A DNA stretch of 64,000 nt from Deltaproteobacteria bacterium (GCA_015493475.1 WGDC01000052.1:102693-166692); one strand, 5' to 3'. Shown: positions 16,485 through 27,246, numbered from the stretch's first letter. Notes: generated by a model not told the origin, from the letters alone. Numbers and translations: made by a program.

Positions 16485-18165
16485 AACGGCGGGCCGGAGC
16501 CGTCCACTCTTTGTGGTCCTTGCGTTACTCGTGGTCATGTTTGAGGCCGGAGCCGCACCCGCCCGGAACATGAGCGGCGGCGTGGCCGATTATATACTCA
16601 AGCGCTGTGAATACTTGGAGCAATTCAGAAAGGTCCCGGTCTGCTCCACCTGCGTTGCTTCACAGATAACCATTCCCAAGTTTTACATGGACAGAAACTA
16701 CACCCCTGCATGGACCAGTGAAAAGCTCGTTAAACAGATGGTTGAGGCCATCAAGGATTCATACGGCCACGGACTCAATCCGGAAGATTACCATCTTTCG
16801 GCAATAAGAGGCCTGCGGAAAAAGATTAGGGAGGCACAGGCAAAGGCCCATGATATTGCGGACCTCGATGTCCTGCTTACCGACGCACTTCTTAGGCTGA
16901 GCTTTCACCTGTATTACGGCAAGGTATCCCCTGAAAGCTTAGATCCTAACTGGAACTTCAAGAGGAAAATACTCGACAGGGACCCTGCCCTCTATCTTGA
17001 AAGGGTCATCTCCTCCGGAAACGTCACAAAAGATCTCAACAGGCTGTGGCCCCATCATCCCTACTACACTCTGCTGCGGGCCTATCTGAAGAAATACCGC
17101 AGGTTTGCAAGAAATCCCTGGCCCCGCATCCCCTTCAAAAGGACACTGAAACCGGGAATGAAAGGCCCTGATGTAGCCCTTTTGAGAACCAGGCTCGCCG
17201 CAGAGGAATTTTTTAAAGAGAAAACACCGGCAGAACAGCTTGATATATTTGATGAACTACTTGAGAAAGCGGTCAAGGATTTTCAGATACATCACGGGCT
17301 CGAACCAGACGGTATCGTCGGAAAAAACACGAACAGGGTTTTGAACCAGCCTCCCTCCTTTGAGATCAACAAGATACGGGTAAACCTCGAACGCGCAAGG
17401 TGGATTCTACATGACCTTCCCCCAAAATTCCTCCTTGTAAATATCGCTGCATTTAAGCTCTTTTATTTTGAAGACGGCAAAAAAAAGTGGTCTTGCAAGG
17501 TCATGGTTGGCAAGCCCTTCTGGAAGACTCCCATTTTCCGAGCTACCGTGGAATATGTGGTCCTGAACCCTTACTGGGTTGTTCCTCCCGGCATACTGAG
17601 AAAAGAGATCATCCCCCAAATAAAGCGTAATCCAGGCTATCTTGAAAAAAACAACATGGAAATCGTGGATGCAAAGGGACGCTGGATCAATCCCAGGTCA
17701 ATCAACTGGAAACGGATGAATCCGGACAGATTTCCCTATATCATCCGGCAAAAGCCCGGGCATAGAAACGCCCTTGGCCGCATAAAGTTCATATTTCCCA
17801 ACAACCACTTTGTCTTCCTACATGACACGCCAGCAAAGGCCCTGTTTTCAAGAAACATACGGGCCTTTAGCCACGGATGCATAAGGGTTGAAAAACCGAT
17901 AGAGCTTGCCGGGATACTATTCAAGGGCTCCAGGAAATGGACCATCGAAAAGATCAAAGAGGAGATTAATACGGGGAAAAACAAGATCATTCACCTTGAA
18001 AGAAAAATGCCTATACTAATCCTCTACTGGACAGTCGTGATAAACCAGAACAATACCATTACCTTCCTCAAAGACATATACAACAGGGACAGAAAGATAC
18101 TGCTCGGGCTCGACACTCCCCTGAATATGGCCTTTGAAAATTCAAGAAAGGCCCCCATAACGTGA
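16441..18165 (+). CDS. L,D-transpeptidase, YcbB/LdtD-like
   Basis: 574-residue cell-wall crosslinking enzyme. A membrane segment or signal (about 20-38) is followed by the YcbB-type scaffold domain, a peptidoglycan-binding domain (about 238-300, KPGMKGPDVALLRTRL and AVKDFQIHHGLEPDGIVG) and the YkuD catalytic domain with HGCIRVEKP, candidate H478 and C480. The relatively large size and insertion between domains fit LdtD. Start ATG 16441 overlaps the previous gene by 44 nt; TTG at 16465 is an alternative, 12 nt after a GGAG. The two adjacent transpeptidases probably act on the same wall. Confidence 0.9.
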   Translation: MQKEPYNILKKLASETAGRSRPLFVVLALLVVMFEAGAAPARNMSGGVADYILKRCEYLEQFRKVPVCSTCVASQITIPKFYMDRNYTPAWTSEKLVKQMVEAIKDSYGHGLNPEDYHLSAIRGLRKKIREAQAKAHDIADLDVLLTDALLRLSFHLYYGKVSPESLDPNWNFKRKILDRDPALYLERVISSGNVTKDLNRLWPHHPYYTLLRAYLKKYRRFARNPWPRIPFKRTLKPGMKGPDVALLRTRLAAEEFFKEKTPAEQLDIFDELLEKAVKDFQIHHGLEPDGIVGKNTNRVLNQPPSFEINKIRVNLERARWILHDLPPKFLLVNIAAFKLFYFEDGKKKWSCKVMVGKPFWKTPIFRATVEYVVLNPYWVVPPGILRKEIIPQIKRNPGYLEKNNMEIVDAKGRWINPRSINWKRMNPDRFPYIIRQKPGHRNALGRIKFIFPNNHFVFLHDTPAKALFSRNIRAFSHGCIRVEKPIELAGILFKGSRKWTIEKIKEEINTGKNKIIHLERKMPILILYWTVVINQNNTITFLKDIYNRDRKILLGLDTPLNMAFENSRKAPIT

Positions 18166-18177
18166 TGAGGGCCTTTC
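18146..18177. terminator. Bidirectional terminator between ldt and acs
   Basis: Perfect inverted repeat GAAAGGCCC (18146-18154) and GGGCCTTTC (18169-18177) with a 14-nt loop that contains the upstream gene's stop codon. The genes on either side converge. T-runs are short on both sides, so strength is uncertain. Confidence 0.65.
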
Positions 18178-18207
18178 TATCATTAAACCGGCTTCCGAAT
18201 CCGGATA

Positions 18208-20199
18208 TTAATCATTCATCATGCTCTTTCTTGCATTGATTAGATCATCAACCACTGAAGGGTCGGCCAAGGTGGAGGTATCTCCAAATTCCTTGTAATC
18301 CCCTGCTGCTATCTTCCTTAGAATCCTTCTCATGATCTTGCCACTTCTCGTCTTGGGAAGGCCAGGAGCAAACTGGATCACCTCAGGCGTCGCAATTGGA
18401 CCAATCTCTTTTCTTACCCAAGTTCGAAGCTCCTTCACGAGTTTTTCGCTTTCCTTCTGACCGGACTTCAAGGTAACGTAGGCATAAATGGCCTGGCCCT
18501 TTACCGGATGAGGCATCCCCACAACCGCGGCCTCTGCAACCGCAGGATGGGAAACCAGTGCCGATTCTATCTCTGCCGTGCCCATGCGGTGGCCTGAGAC
18601 GTTAATGACGTCGTCAAGCCTGCCCATGATCCACAGATAGCCGTCCTCGTCCCTTCTGGCACCGTCACCTGCATCGTAAACGCCCGGGAACCTTTCGAAG
18701 TAGGTCTTCTTGAACCTCTCTGGATCGCCAAAGACCCCCCTTAGCATGCCAGGCCACGCCCTTTTAATGACAAGGTGGCCACCCTCATTTACAGATGCGC
18801 GGGTACCATCCTCCCTGAGTATGTCTGCATCTATCCCTGGAAGGGGAAGGGTTGCAGAACCAGGCTTAAGCGGTGTTGCAAAGGGAAGCGGAGAAATGAG
18901 GATTCCGCCTGTCTCCGTCTGCCACCAAGTATCCACGATGGGTAGCTTTCCCTTGCCGATGTGCTGATGATACCACATCCACGCCTCGGGGTTTATGGGC
19001 TCGCCAACCGTACCGAGCAATTTAAGACTCGAAAGGTCGTGCTTTTCCGTCCATTCAGTCCCTTCCCTCATAAGGGCACGGATAACAGTTGGCGCCGTAT
19101 AGAAGGTATTAACCTTGTACTTTTCCACGAGCTGCCAGAACCGATCAGGCGCAGGATATGTGGGAACACCCTCAAACATGAGGCTCGTGGCGCCAAGGGC
19201 CAGAGGACCGTATAGTATGTAGGTATGGCCCGTAATCCAGCCAATATCCGCCGTACACCAGAAAACATCCTCATCCTTCATGTCGAAGACCCACTGGGTA
19301 GTGTGGGCTGCATAAGTCAGGTACCCTCCCGTGGTATGTATAACGCCCTTTGGCTTTCCTGTACTGCCACTTGTATAAAGGATGAACAATATATCCTCTG
19401 AGCCCATGGAGACTGGATCACACTTATCGTCTATATCTTCTGCGGCCATCTCCTCGTGCCACCACAAGTCCCTGCCCTTCTTCATGGAGACCTCGTTGCC
19501 TGCACGCCTTACGACAATACAGTTTTCAACAGAGGGGCACGTTTCCAAGGCCTCGTCGGCATTAGGCTTGAGCGGTATGGTCTTACCCGACCTCAACACT
19601 GCGTCAGAGGTTATGAGTACCTTTGCCTTGCAGTCGTGGATACGGTTCTGTAGGCTCATGGCGCTGAACCCTGCAAATACAACGCTATGCATTGCGCCTA
19701 TCCTGGCACAGGCCAGCATGGCGATGGGAAGCTCGGGAATCATGGGCAGGTAGATGGAAACCCTGTCCCCTTTCTTCACGCCATGTTTTTTCAGCACATT
19801 GGCGAAACGGCATACTTCTGTATGAAGCATCTGGTAGGTGTATACCTTGACATCCTCGTCCGGCTCTCCCTGCCAGATTATGGCTGCCTTGTTGCGCCTC
19901 CCGTTGGTCAGATGGCGGTCAAGACAATTGTAAGATGCATTTAGTTTACCGCCAATAAACCACTCAATCTTGGGCTTGTGAAAATCGGTCCTGACAACAG
20001 TCCTCCACTTCCTGTCCCACGAAATGAGTTCCTCCGCCCTGTTTGACCAGAAGGATGCTGGATCTTCCATGGCCTTTTTGTAATACTCCCTGTACTCCTT
20101 CATGCTCTTGACATGGGCGGTCATCTGTGCCTTTCTCGAAGGACGAAATACACGCTTTTCCGTAAGAAGATTCTGGATGGTTTTTTCACTTTCACTCAT
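18208..20199 (-). CDS. acs: Acetyl-CoA synthetase
   Basis: 663-residue AMP-forming acetate-CoA ligase: acetate + ATP + CoA to acetyl-CoA + AMP + PPi. The ANL-superfamily A3 motif [15 protein letters not shown] is near residue 273; WQTETGG is near 424, [14 protein letters not shown] near 507, [20 protein letters not shown] near 521, and the C-terminal [12 protein letters not shown] carries the catalytic lysine that is commonly regulated by acetylation. Length is typical. A good promoter (20257-20285) and a leader hairpin precede it. No acetyltransferase or deacetylase gene is adjacent. Confidence 0.96.
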   Translation of the reverse strand: MSESEKTIQNLLTEKRVFRPSRKAQMTAHVKSMKEYREYYKKAMEDPASFWSNRAEELISWDRKWRTVVRTDFHKPKIEWFIGGKLNASYNCLDRHLTNGRRNKAAIIWQGEPDEDVKVYTYQMLHTEVCRFANVLKKHGVKKGDRVSIYLPMIPELPIAMLACARIGAMHSVVFAGFSAMSLQNRIHDCKAKVLITSDAVLRSGKTIPLKPNADEALETCPSVENCIVVRRAGNEVSMKKGRDLWWHEEMAAEDIDDKCDPVSMGSEDILFILYTSGSTGKPKGVIHTTGGYLTYAAHTTQWVFDMKDEDVFWCTADIGWITGHTYILYGPLALGATSLMFEGVPTYPAPDRFWQLVEKYKVNTFYTAPTVIRALMREGTEWTEKHDLSSLKLLGTVGEPINPEAWMWYHQHIGKGKLPIVDTWWQTETGGILISPLPFATPLKPGSATLPLPGIDADILREDGTRASVNEGGHLVIKRAWPGMLRGVFGDPERFKKTYFERFPGVYDAGDGARRDEDGYLWIMGRLDDVINVSGHRMGTAEIESALVSHPAVAEAAVVGMPHPVKGQAIYAYVTLKSGQKESEKLVKELRTWVRKEIGPIATPEVIQFAPGLPKTRSGKIMRRILRKIAAGDYKEFGDTSTLADPSVVDDLINARKSMMND

Positions 20200-20223
20200 G
20201 CTCTCACTCTCCCTTCATGAATT

Positions 20224-20249
20224 TTTTCAAAACGCAAATGCGTTGAAAA
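20224..20249 (-). promoter_or_regulatory. Imperfect inverted repeat in the acs leader
   Basis: TTTTCAA and CGCA on the left (20224-20236) face TGCG and TTGAAAA on the right (20239-20249), with two unpaired A residues. It lies between the acs promoter and start codon, so it would be in the mRNA leader; it could also be a DNA operator. Confidence 0.4.
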
Positions 20250-20256
20250 CTGAAGG

Positions 20257-20285
20257 ATTATTCAATCATTTCACGATTATGTCAA
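20257..20285 (-). promoter_or_regulatory. Probable acs promoter
   Basis: On the minus strand a perfect TTGACA (20280-20285) is followed after 17 nt by AATAAT (20257-20262), a 5/6 match to the -10 box. It is about 57 nt before the acs ATG. The rest of the 322-bp gap 20200-20521 is AT-rich and shows no gene. Confidence 0.65.
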
Positions 20286-20521
20286 GGGCTTACTTAATAA
20301 AAATTCCTTATAGATTTTAGGCAATTACAGAAGAATTCACAAATATATATAGTAAATAGCTTGGAATAAAATATGCAGGAGTTTACTAAGTGATGAAATT
20401 TATTCAATAAAAATAGCTAATTATAAACTTGGGCCCTTCACCCGAAGTACTATGGCCAGCTCCCTGCACAAAAAAGTTCGGGCACGCTTTTTACGTTTTT
20501 TTTAGACAGGCTGAAGCGGGC

Positions 20522-21199
20522 TCAAGAACCAGGCTCTATGATAAGTTCCACTCTACGATTGAATCTCGCACTGGTGCCTCCATTTTGCACTATGGGATAA
20601 AGATCCCCCAAGCCCTGGATCCACACCCTTTCCGGATCAATGCCACGGTCAATAAGCACATCCGCTACTGCTGCCGCCCGTGCAAGGGAAAGCTCTGTGT
20701 TGGAATGAAACCTCCCCGTGCCATTAACAGGCACGCTGTCACAGTGTCCAAGCACCCTTATCCTGTAGTGGGTGGATCCCTTAAGAACAGAAGCTATCCT
20801 TGACAACATCTTCCGTCCATCCGGTGAAAGACGGTCTGAACCCGAGGCAAATGTCACATCCTGGTCTAGGACTATCATAACCCCGCCTTTTCTGACTTGC
20901 CGAGGTGAAAACTCGAATAACATGCCCCGAATCTTGGACATGTCCTTAATGTGCATCCGGGCAACATTGGGCTGTAGGGTTGCAGAAGAAGCATCCCCTT
21001 TAAGATTAGCAATCTTTATGGTGGTCCATACGAGGAAAAAGATCAGAAGCAGTGACATGAGGTCACTGAGGCTCAGCACCCACGATGAATCGTCCGCAGA
21101 CGTGGCCTCAAGCGATAGTACTTCCTTGTCACATGTAGGCATCATGGAAGGATTCCGCCCTTTCATTAAATTATCCTTGAATTCCTTACCGGCCCTCAT
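20522..21199 (-). CDS. motB: Flagellar motor stator protein MotB (OmpA-type)
   Basis: 225 residues: a short cytoplasmic N-terminus, one membrane helix (about 43-62, SLSDLMSLLLIFFLVW) with D46 in the position of the essential proton-binding aspartate of MotB, then an OmpA/MotB peptidoglycan-binding domain (LGHCDSVPVNG, LSLARAAAVADVLIDRGI, FNRRVELII). Start ATG 21199 overlaps the motA TGA by 4 nt. Together with MotA it would form a torque-generating ion channel, but no other flagellar gene is in the window. Confidence 0.86.
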   Translation of the reverse strand: MRAGKEFKDNLMKGRNPSMMPTCDKEVLSLEATSADDSSWVLSLSDLMSLLLIFFLVWTTIKIANLKGDASSATLQPNVARMHIKDMSKIRGMLFEFSPRQVRKGGVMIVLDQDVTFASGSDRLSPDGRKMLSRIASVLKGSTHYRIRVLGHCDSVPVNGTGRFHSNTELSLARAAAVADVLIDRGIDPERVWIQGLGDLYPIVQNGGTSARFNRRVELIIEPGS

Positions 21200-22005
21200 G
21201 CAGCCCGCTTTTCAAGCCTGACCACTTGCACCTCTCCCTTCTCCTTGTCCCTGAGCCTACAATATAGCTCATAGGAGTTCAGCCGTTCCGCAATCCTGAG
21301 GGGATGCTCCGCCTTCTGGATGCCAAGAAGCGCGTCCATGACAATCCTCATGGCAGCGGCCTTTCTCGAAAAAAATTGCTGTAGCTTTATGCTTGCAGGA
21401 AGAAAAAGCAGGTTGGCTAGGAGAATACCGTATAGCGTGGAGCTGAGGGCAAGGCCAAGGGAGCGGCCAAGAGCGCTTTCTGTTCCGAGATGCTGCATTA
21501 CCTGCATAAGGCTTATCACAGTGCCAGCCATCCCGAGGGCTGGAGCAAGCCTTGCGAGGGTCCTGAGGAGCTGGATCTCGGATGCAGCCGCATCGTTTCT
21601 ATTCAAGTACTCCCGTTGAAGCGCGCTTGTGAGGGAGATCTCGTTGTAGCCCTCAGCCACGAGGATCGCCCCGTAACGTAGAAAATCATCCCTTACCTTT
21701 GATGCGGCCTTCTGAAGAGCGATGGGACCCTGTAACCTGTATATCCTTGCAAGGCCGAGGGCCTGGCCGAGAAGCCTTTTTTCCTCGGCAGCCCCATGCT
21801 TCTCATTTGCAAATGCCCTTTTGAGATTCCTGAAGGTGGTGGTGACCCTTTCAACCGGAAAACCAAGCCACACCGCAAGAAAAAGACCTCCGAAGACTAT
21901 AACTAGGGACTGGAAGTTGAAAATCTGCCCCATGTCTACTCCCCAGAGAAAACCAATACAGAGAAACAAGCATACAATTATGGTAGTAACAATGTACTTG
22001 ATCAT
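21196..22005 (-). CDS. motA: Flagellar motor stator protein MotA
   Basis: 269-residue proton-channel protein with about four membrane segments (near 4-22, 28-48, 150-175, 185-205), using the ExbB/MotA fold. The first pair of helices, a long cytoplasmic loop and the LAPALGMAGTVISLMQVM segment are typical of MotA. It is translationally coupled to motB. The alternative that the pair energises another envelope process (gliding or TolQR-like) cannot be ruled out, but the order and motifs favour MotAB. Confidence 0.86.
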   Translation of the reverse strand: MIKYIVTTIIVCLFLCIGFLWGVDMGQIFNFQSLVIVFGGLFLAVWLGFPVERVTTTFRNLKRAFANEKHGAAEEKRLLGQALGLARIYRLQGPIALQKAASKVRDDFLRYGAILVAEGYNEISLTSALQREYLNRNDAAASEIQLLRTLARLAPALGMAGTVISLMQVMQHLGTESALGRSLGLALSSTLYGILLANLLFLPASIKLQQFFSRKAAAMRIVMDALLGIQKAEHPLRIAERLNSYELYCRLRDKEKGEVQVVRLEKRAA

Positions 22006-22265
22006 TAAAAGCCTCCAGTTTTTCCTCTTTCAGGAGTTTAAGCAATAAAAAGGCCAAGACAGCCAAAAATTAACCTGTTGATTTTAATGATTTTTTAAGA
22101 GAGAGGATCCTTCTTCCACTGCAAAAATGGCTTGGCAGGGAATTATTTTCTTAGTAGCAGGCCAGCAAGACCGCCATGGAGAATCAGGATCCTTCAAGAA
22201 GGGTGCGAAAAAGACATGGAGAGGATAGACAGACGGGCGGGCGGGACAGACCTCTGCGAGACAGC

Positions 22266-23177
22266 CTAAAGAGAGGCGGCAACTACCCTATGCGTTCCTG
22301 AAAGGTCTTGAAATACCTTTATGTGCCCGTAGAACCCAAGCCCTTCGGCAAAGGAGGCAACTGCTTGTGCCTGCCCGGCCCCTACCTCGCAAAGAAGAAG
22401 GCCGCCGGCAACGAGATGGTTGGCCGCCTCGGAAAACACGCACCTTATCTCGGAAAGACCGGTACCATCCCTGGAATAGAGAGCGGTTTTAGGCTCAAAC
22501 CTCCTCACGGATTCATGAAGGAGGTCTTCGTCCGACCTTGACACGTAGGGAGGGTTCACAGTTATCAGCCCTGCCCTGAACCCCCTTCTAAAGGGCTGAA
22601 ACCAGTCTCCGCAAAGAAACAAGACCCTTGCCGAGGGGCCAAGGAGCCTCTCGGTGTTCTTCCTTGCAAGAAGAAGGGCGCCCATATCTATATCAGTCAG
22701 GAACACCACTGATTCCTTCCATATATCAGCGAGTGTAATACCCACTGCGCCGGTTCCCGTCCCAAGATCTAGAATCACCTTCGGCCCCTGTCTTCCCCAC
22801 CACTCCATGGCCTTTTCCACAAGAAGCTCCGTCTCCGGCCTCGGGATCAGGGCCGCCGGAGAACAAAGGAAATGCATGGACCAGAATTCCTTCTCACCTG
22901 TCAAATAGGCCATGGGCTCTCCTTGAGCCACGCGCCTTATCAGGTCGGCAAGGATTGATCGGTACTTGTCCCCTATCTCATGCTCGGGATGGGCGATAAG
23001 AAATTCCCTGGATTTCCCAAGGACCTTTGAAAGCAGTATAAGAGAGTGCAGGAAGGGGGACTCTATTCCATGGGAGTCAAGAAAGGCGGTGTTTTCTTTA
23101 AGAAAATCCCCAACTGTCAGGGTAGAGCTACGCAACTGACCTTTGTTCTTCCCGTCCACTTCTCGTACTTTGGGCAA
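22266..23177 (-). CDS. prmC: Peptide chain release factor N5-glutamine methyltransferase PrmC
   Basis: Up to 303 residues. Methylates the glutamine of the GGQ motif in release factors 1 and 2, raising termination efficiency. An N-terminal helical domain is followed by a SAM fold with [17 protein letters not shown] (motif I) and the diagnostic NPPY in [10 protein letters not shown]. It overlaps the end of prfA, its substrate gene. The ATG at 23177 gives a 50-nt overlap; TTG at 23135, with AAAGG just upstream and an 8-nt overlap, is a likely alternative giving 289 residues. Confidence 0.93.
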   Translation of the reverse strand: MPKVREVDGKNKGQLRSSTLTVGDFLKENTAFLDSHGIESPFLHSLILLSKVLGKSREFLIAHPEHEIGDKYRSILADLIRRVAQGEPMAYLTGEKEFWSMHFLCSPAALIPRPETELLVEKAMEWWGRQGPKVILDLGTGTGAVGITLADIWKESVVFLTDIDMGALLLARKNTERLLGPSARVLFLCGDWFQPFRRGFRAGLITVNPPYVSRSDEDLLHESVRRFEPKTALYSRDGTGLSEIRCVFSEAANHLVAGGLLLCEVGAGQAQAVASFAEGLGFYGHIKVFQDLSGTHRVVAASL

Positions 23178-24225
23178 GGGCCTTTGCCTGGTAGTGGGTT
23201 CCCAATGCCTCTATTATCTCATCGAGTGACCCCTGAAGAATATTCTCAAGCTTGTACAGGGTTAAACCGATTCGGTGATCTGTGACCCTGCCTTGGGGAA
23301 AATTGTAGGTACGAATACGTTCGCTTCTGTCCCCAGTGCCAACCATGGAACGCCGTTCCTCTGAAAGCTGCTTTTCCTGCTCACGCTGTTTCAGTTCGTA
23401 GAGCCGCGCGGATAGAACCTTCATGGCCTTTGCCTTGTTCTTGTGCTGACTCCTCTCATCCTGGCATTGCACCACAAGGCCTGTCGGAATGTGGGTTATC
23501 CTGACCGCCGACTCGGTCTTGTTCACGTGCTGGCCGCCTGCTCCGGAGGCCCTGTACACGTCTATCCTCAGGTCTTGAGGATTTATCTCCACGTCTAGAT
23601 CGTCGGCCTCGGGCAACACTGCAACCGTAACGGCAGAGGTGTGAATCCTGCCCTGTGTTTCGGTCTCTGGCACGCGCTGAACCCTGTGTGTGCCGCTTTC
23701 AAACTTCAGCCGGCTGAATACCTTGTCGCCGCATATGAGGGCTATAATCTCCTTAAAGCCGCCGATTCCCGTTTCGTGGGATGAAAGGATCTCTACCTTC
23801 CAGCCCTTCTTTTCAGCATACCTGCTGTACATCCTGAAAAGATCGGCTGCGAAGAGGGCCGCCTCGCCGCCTCCGGTTCCCGCCCTGATCTCGAGGAGTA
23901 TATTTTTTTCGTCGTTCGGGTCCTTGGGAAGGAGCAGTATTTTGAGCCTCTCCTCGAGAGCGGCAGCCTCCTTCTCAAGACCTTCCATCTCGTCCCTTGC
24001 AAGCGCCCTTATCTCGGGATCGGAATCATTGAGCATCTGCCTGTTTTCCGCCATCTCGTCCTGTATACGCAGGAACCTGTCATAGGACCTGACTATCTCG
24101 TTCAAGTCCGAATGTTCCTTGGCGAGCCGCCTGTAGGTATTCTGGTCCTTTATTACCTCGGGATTGCTAAGACGGGATTCAAGCTCCCTGTAACGCTCCT
24201 TTATGTCATCGAGTCGTTCAAACAT
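23128..24225 (-). CDS. prfA: Peptide chain release factor 1
   Basis: 365-residue RF1, which reads UAA and UAG and triggers peptide release. The catalytic GGQ lies in [18 protein letters not shown] near residue 240; the region around [18 protein letters not shown] supplies the codon-recognition context. Length is normal, and I see no change that would disable UAG reading, relevant to the amber codon in ileS. It sits in rho-rpmE-prfA-prmC, a common arrangement. Confidence 0.97.
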   Translation of the reverse strand: MFERLDDIKERYRELESRLSNPEVIKDQNTYRRLAKEHSDLNEIVRSYDRFLRIQDEMAENRQMLNDSDPEIRALARDEMEGLEKEAAALEERLKILLLPKDPNDEKNILLEIRAGTGGGEAALFAADLFRMYSRYAEKKGWKVEILSSHETGIGGFKEIIALICGDKVFSRLKFESGTHRVQRVPETETQGRIHTSAVTVAVLPEADDLDVEINPQDLRIDVYRASGAGGQHVNKTESAVRITHIPTGLVVQCQDERSQHKNKAKAMKVLSARLYELKQREQEKQLSEERRSMVGTGDRSERIRTYNFPQGRVTDHRIGLTLYKLENILQGSLDEIIEALGTHYQAKALAQSTRSGREEQRSVA

Positions 24226-24254
24226 CTATGGATGAGAAACATGCCGGCTTGCTT

Positions 24255-24482
24255 TTACCGGCCCTTTTTCTCCATCTCCTCCATTTTTTTGCCATACTTT
24301 CTCATGAACTTTTCCACCCGGCCCGCAGTGTCCACCAACTTCTGCTTGCCCGTGTAAAAGGGGTGACACTGAGAACAGATCTCAACCTTGATCTCCTTTA
24401 GGGTGGAGCCAACCTGGAATTCGTTTCCGCAAGCACACCTGACACTTGCAAGGTGGTATTCTGGATGTATGTCCTTCTTCAT
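24255..24482 (-). CDS. rpmE: 50S ribosomal protein L31
   Basis: 75 residues starting [10 protein letters not shown]. The zinc-binding type is shown by four cysteines: CAC in VRCACGNEF and CSQC in [13 protein letters not shown]. The C-terminus is Lys-rich. The start is set at ATG 24482 because GGAG and AAGGA lie just before it and family members begin here; a longer reading from 24518 adds 12 residues without support. It lies between rho and prfA. Confidence 0.95.
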   Translation of the reverse strand: MKKDIHPEYHLASVRCACGNEFQVGSTLKEIKVEICSQCHPFYTGKQKLVDTAGRVEKFMRKYGKKMEEMEKKGR

Positions 24483-24583
24483 GTCCTTGATTCTCCTGTG
24501 AAGATTATAGAATTTCAAACGGTTTACTTTTATAAGGAAGCGGTTATCGAAGTCAAGTAGTTATTTGAGACACTCGCACCGGC

Positions 24584-25981
24584 TTACTTGTTCATGGAGG
24601 CCAGAAACTCGTCGTTGCTTTCTGTATCCCTCATTTTATCCACAAGAAACTCCATGCTGTCTATGGGATTAAGGGGTGACAGGAGCTTTCTTAGTATCCA
24701 CACCCTATTAAGCACGTCGGCTGGAAGAAGCAGCTCCTCTTTCCTGGTTCCGGACTTATTGATGTCCACAGAGGGAAATATCCTCTTTTCCGTCAGTTTC
24801 CTGTCAAGGTGTATTTCCATGTTGCCAGTACCCTTGAACTCTTCAAATATCACCTCGTCCATGCGGCTTCCAGTGTCCACAAGGGCAGTGGCTATGATGG
24901 TGAGGCTTCCGCCTTCCTCTATATTCCGGGCGGCTCCAAAAAACCTCTTTGGCCTGTGAAGGGCGTTGGAATCCACACCGCCCGAGAGTATCTTCCCGCT
25001 TGGAGGGACAACAGTGTTATAGGCCCTTGCCAGGCGCGTTATACTGTCGAGGAGAATCACTACGTCCTTCTTGTGCTCAACAAGACGCTTTGCCTTTTCT
25101 ATTACCATTTCCGACACCTGCACGTGCCTTTGTGCAGGCTCGTCAAAGGTGGAACTTATGACCTCGGCATCTACCGACCGCTGCATGTCAGTAACCTCCT
25201 CGGGCCTCTCGTCTATCAAGAGTACAATGAGAAAGACCTCGGGATGGTTGTAAGATATGGAATTTGCAATGCTTTGGAGCAGCATTGTCTTGCCCGTTCG
25301 TGGAGGCGCCACTATCAATCCCCTCTGGCCCTTGCCGATAGGGGTCATGAGATCCATTATACGTCCGCCAAGGTTGTCAGGGGTGGTCTCGAGCCTTAAC
25401 TGCTCATCAGGATAAAGGGGAGTAAGGTTATCGAAATGGACCCTCTCAAAGGCCTTTTCCGGAGGATCAAAGTTGAGCTTTTCCACCTTCAGAAGTGCAA
25501 AGTACCTTTCTCCCTCCTTTGGAGGCCTGATATGCCCCGAAATGGTATCCCCGGTTGTTAGGTTGAATCTTCTTATCTGGGAAGGCGAGACATAGATATC
25601 GTCTGGACCGGGAAGATAGTTGTAGTCGGGACTTCTCAGGAAACCGAAACCGTCCTGCAGTATCTCAAGGACCCCGTTTCCGTAAACGGTGCCGTTCTTG
25701 GCTGCCTGGGCCTTCAGGATGTTGAAGATAATGTCCTGTTTTTTCCTGCTGTGTGTTACATCAATACCAAGATCGCCGGCGATCTTGAATAGGTCGCTCA
25801 CGGTCTTCTTCTTCAGCTCATCGAGATGCAATGTGGGAGGCACCTCCCCCCTTCGAAGCGCCCTGTCTGGCGGATCCTCCTTTTCTCTTCTTGCACCTGT
25901 CTTGCCATTGTCAGCCCTCTCCCTGGATAGTTTTTTATCCGCAGGCTGAGCCTTGTTGTTCGCCTTTATACGCCTAGCCAT
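24584..25981 (-). CDS. rho: Transcription termination factor Rho
   Basis: 465-residue RNA-dependent ATPase that terminates transcription. A basic, disordered N-terminal extension (about 1-50) precedes the helical N-domain, then the RNA-binding cold-shock-like domain ([16 protein letters not shown]), and the ATPase domain with Walker A APPRTGKT near 215 and Walker [17 protein letters not shown]. The extension makes it about 45 residues longer than E. coli Rho, common outside the enteric group. First of four genes on the minus strand (rho-rpmE-prfA-prmC). Confidence 0.97.
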   Translation of the reverse strand: MARRIKANNKAQPADKKLSRERADNGKTGARREKEDPPDRALRRGEVPPTLHLDELKKKTVSDLFKIAGDLGIDVTHSRKKQDIIFNILKAQAAKNGTVYGNGVLEILQDGFGFLRSPDYNYLPGPDDIYVSPSQIRRFNLTTGDTISGHIRPPKEGERYFALLKVEKLNFDPPEKAFERVHFDNLTPLYPDEQLRLETTPDNLGGRIMDLMTPIGKGQRGLIVAPPRTGKTMLLQSIANSISYNHPEVFLIVLLIDERPEEVTDMQRSVDAEVISSTFDEPAQRHVQVSEMVIEKAKRLVEHKKDVVILLDSITRLARAYNTVVPPSGKILSGGVDSNALHRPKRFFGAARNIEEGGSLTIIATALVDTGSRMDEVIFEEFKGTGNMEIHLDRKLTEKRIFPSVDINKSGTRKEELLLPADVLNRVWILRKLLSPLNPIDSMEFLVDKMRDTESNDEFLASMNK

Positions 25982-26280
25982 AAAATACCTCTGTGCTTTG
26001 ATTCCTATTTAATCCTCTGGGAATGTCTTTCTGGAAAATCAATTATATTACATATAACCCTTACCCTGACACGGCCTTTTGGGCATTAGGGATACGTTTG
26101 AACAAATCCACAACCTGTTTTTTTGATGTGGAGATAAATGCAATCTTTCGGTTGGGTAAGCCGTTTAGATAGTCAAGCCTGACGTTATTCATATAGCCAC
26201 TAAGAGGATCATCGTCAATATATTTTTGGTAGAAAAGTTGTGGAAAAGCACCCCCTGCATGGCGCGGGCTGCGTGGACAT
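25982..26280. other. 299-bp gap between panE and rho without a supported gene
   Basis: It presumably holds the rho promoter. A minus-strand frame ending at 26061 could give a 43-residue peptide from ATG 26192, but it has a weak ribosome site, no family resemblance and no context, so it was not called. Nothing else is visible. Confidence 0.4.
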
Positions 26281-27246
26281 CTATTTGTCAAACGGCCCAA
26301 AGCCCCACCCATGGCTTGTGAAATACTCAATTAAATTGCACAACATCTCGTTAACCTGGGCACGCAGCCCTTCCTTACGGGCAAAACGCACCACAGCTCC
26401 GTTAATGTACTCTATTTCCGTCTGCCCTTTTTTCATCCTGTCCTGAAGCATGGAAGAAACATTTTCCGCCGTGTCCCTGCATACTTTACGGACAAGTCCC
26501 ATGACTCCTTGAAAATCCATTCCGATATCGATACCGAGCCGCCTCATCACCTCAAAGGCCTCGTAAACGGCTGCCTCCTGTATACGCCTGAGCGGGGGAT
26601 GCTCGAGGATCTGTCCGTTTTTGAGGCCGCTCAATGCGGTAAGGGGGTTGATTCCCACGTTCACCATGAGCTTTTTCCAGAGGACCGGGTATATATCATC
26701 CACTATGGAGGCGGGAAAACCGCACTCGGCAAGAAGGGCAGCGAACGTGTAAAGCCTGCCTACCGGCCGGACACCAGGATCAAACATACCGAGAATGGTA
26801 TCACCTGACCCTGCGTGTACCACTGTGGATTCATCCCTTCTGTTGGCCCCGTGCATTGTCACCCCGAGGACTAGATTTTGCCGGGGGACGGTCCGGGATA
26901 GGATATCGCCCGCACCTATTCCGTTCTGTAGCGTAACAACAATTGTCTCCGGTCCGCTTAGGCTCTCTATTGCATCGAGCACGTCATCAGTCTGGAAGGC
27001 CTTGACAAGCACCATGACCACATCCTGTCTGCCAAGTCCTGCCGCATCTGCTGTGACGACGGGGAACGCCCTTAGAACCGATCCGCCGTTGGCCTCAACG
27101 ACCGCTACACCCTTTCTTGCAAGCCTCCCGGCCCTATGCCGGTCGTGGTCAATGAGAAAGACGTGGGGAAATTTCTGACAAATCTTTGTTGTGAATAGAA
27201 TTCCCAAGGCACCAGGGCCGATTATTGTTATATTCTTGAGGTTCAT
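26281..27246 (-). CDS. panE: 2-dehydropantoate 2-reductase
   Basis: 321-residue ketopantoate reductase (NADPH), making pantoate for coenzyme A synthesis. The nucleotide-binding loop IGPGALG is at residues 8-14, conserved LQNGIGAGD is near 98, and PVLWKKLMVNVGINPLTAL carries the catalytic lysine region. The open frame runs far upstream, but ATG 27246 gives the family length and follows AGGGG. It is upstream of rho on the same strand and divergent from the CBS-ACT gene. Confidence 0.88.
   Translation of the reverse strand: MNLKNITIIGPGALGILFTTKICQKFPHVFLIDHDRHRAGRLARKGVAVVEANGGSVLRAFPVVTADAAGLGRQDVVMVLVKAFQTDDVLDAIESLSGPETIVVTLQNGIGAGDILSRTVPRQNLVLGVTMHGANRRDESTVVHAGSGDTILGMFDPGVRPVGRLYTFAALLAECGFPASIVDDIYPVLWKKLMVNVGINPLTALSGLKNGQILEHPPLRRIQEAAVYEAFEVMRRLGIDIGMDFQGVMGLVRKVCRDTAENVSSMLQDRMKKGQTEIEYINGAVVRFARKEGLRAQVNEMLCNLIEYFTSHGWGFGPFDK

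Noticed and set aside
22081..22265. Repeated GGATCCTTC segments between prmC and motA
   Set aside because: Only two short copies occur (near 22105 and 22188), with no further structure; likely chance.
26061..26330. Possible small gene on the minus strand between panE and rho
   Set aside because: It overlaps the end of panE, has no good ribosome site for the shorter start at 26192, and shows no family pattern.
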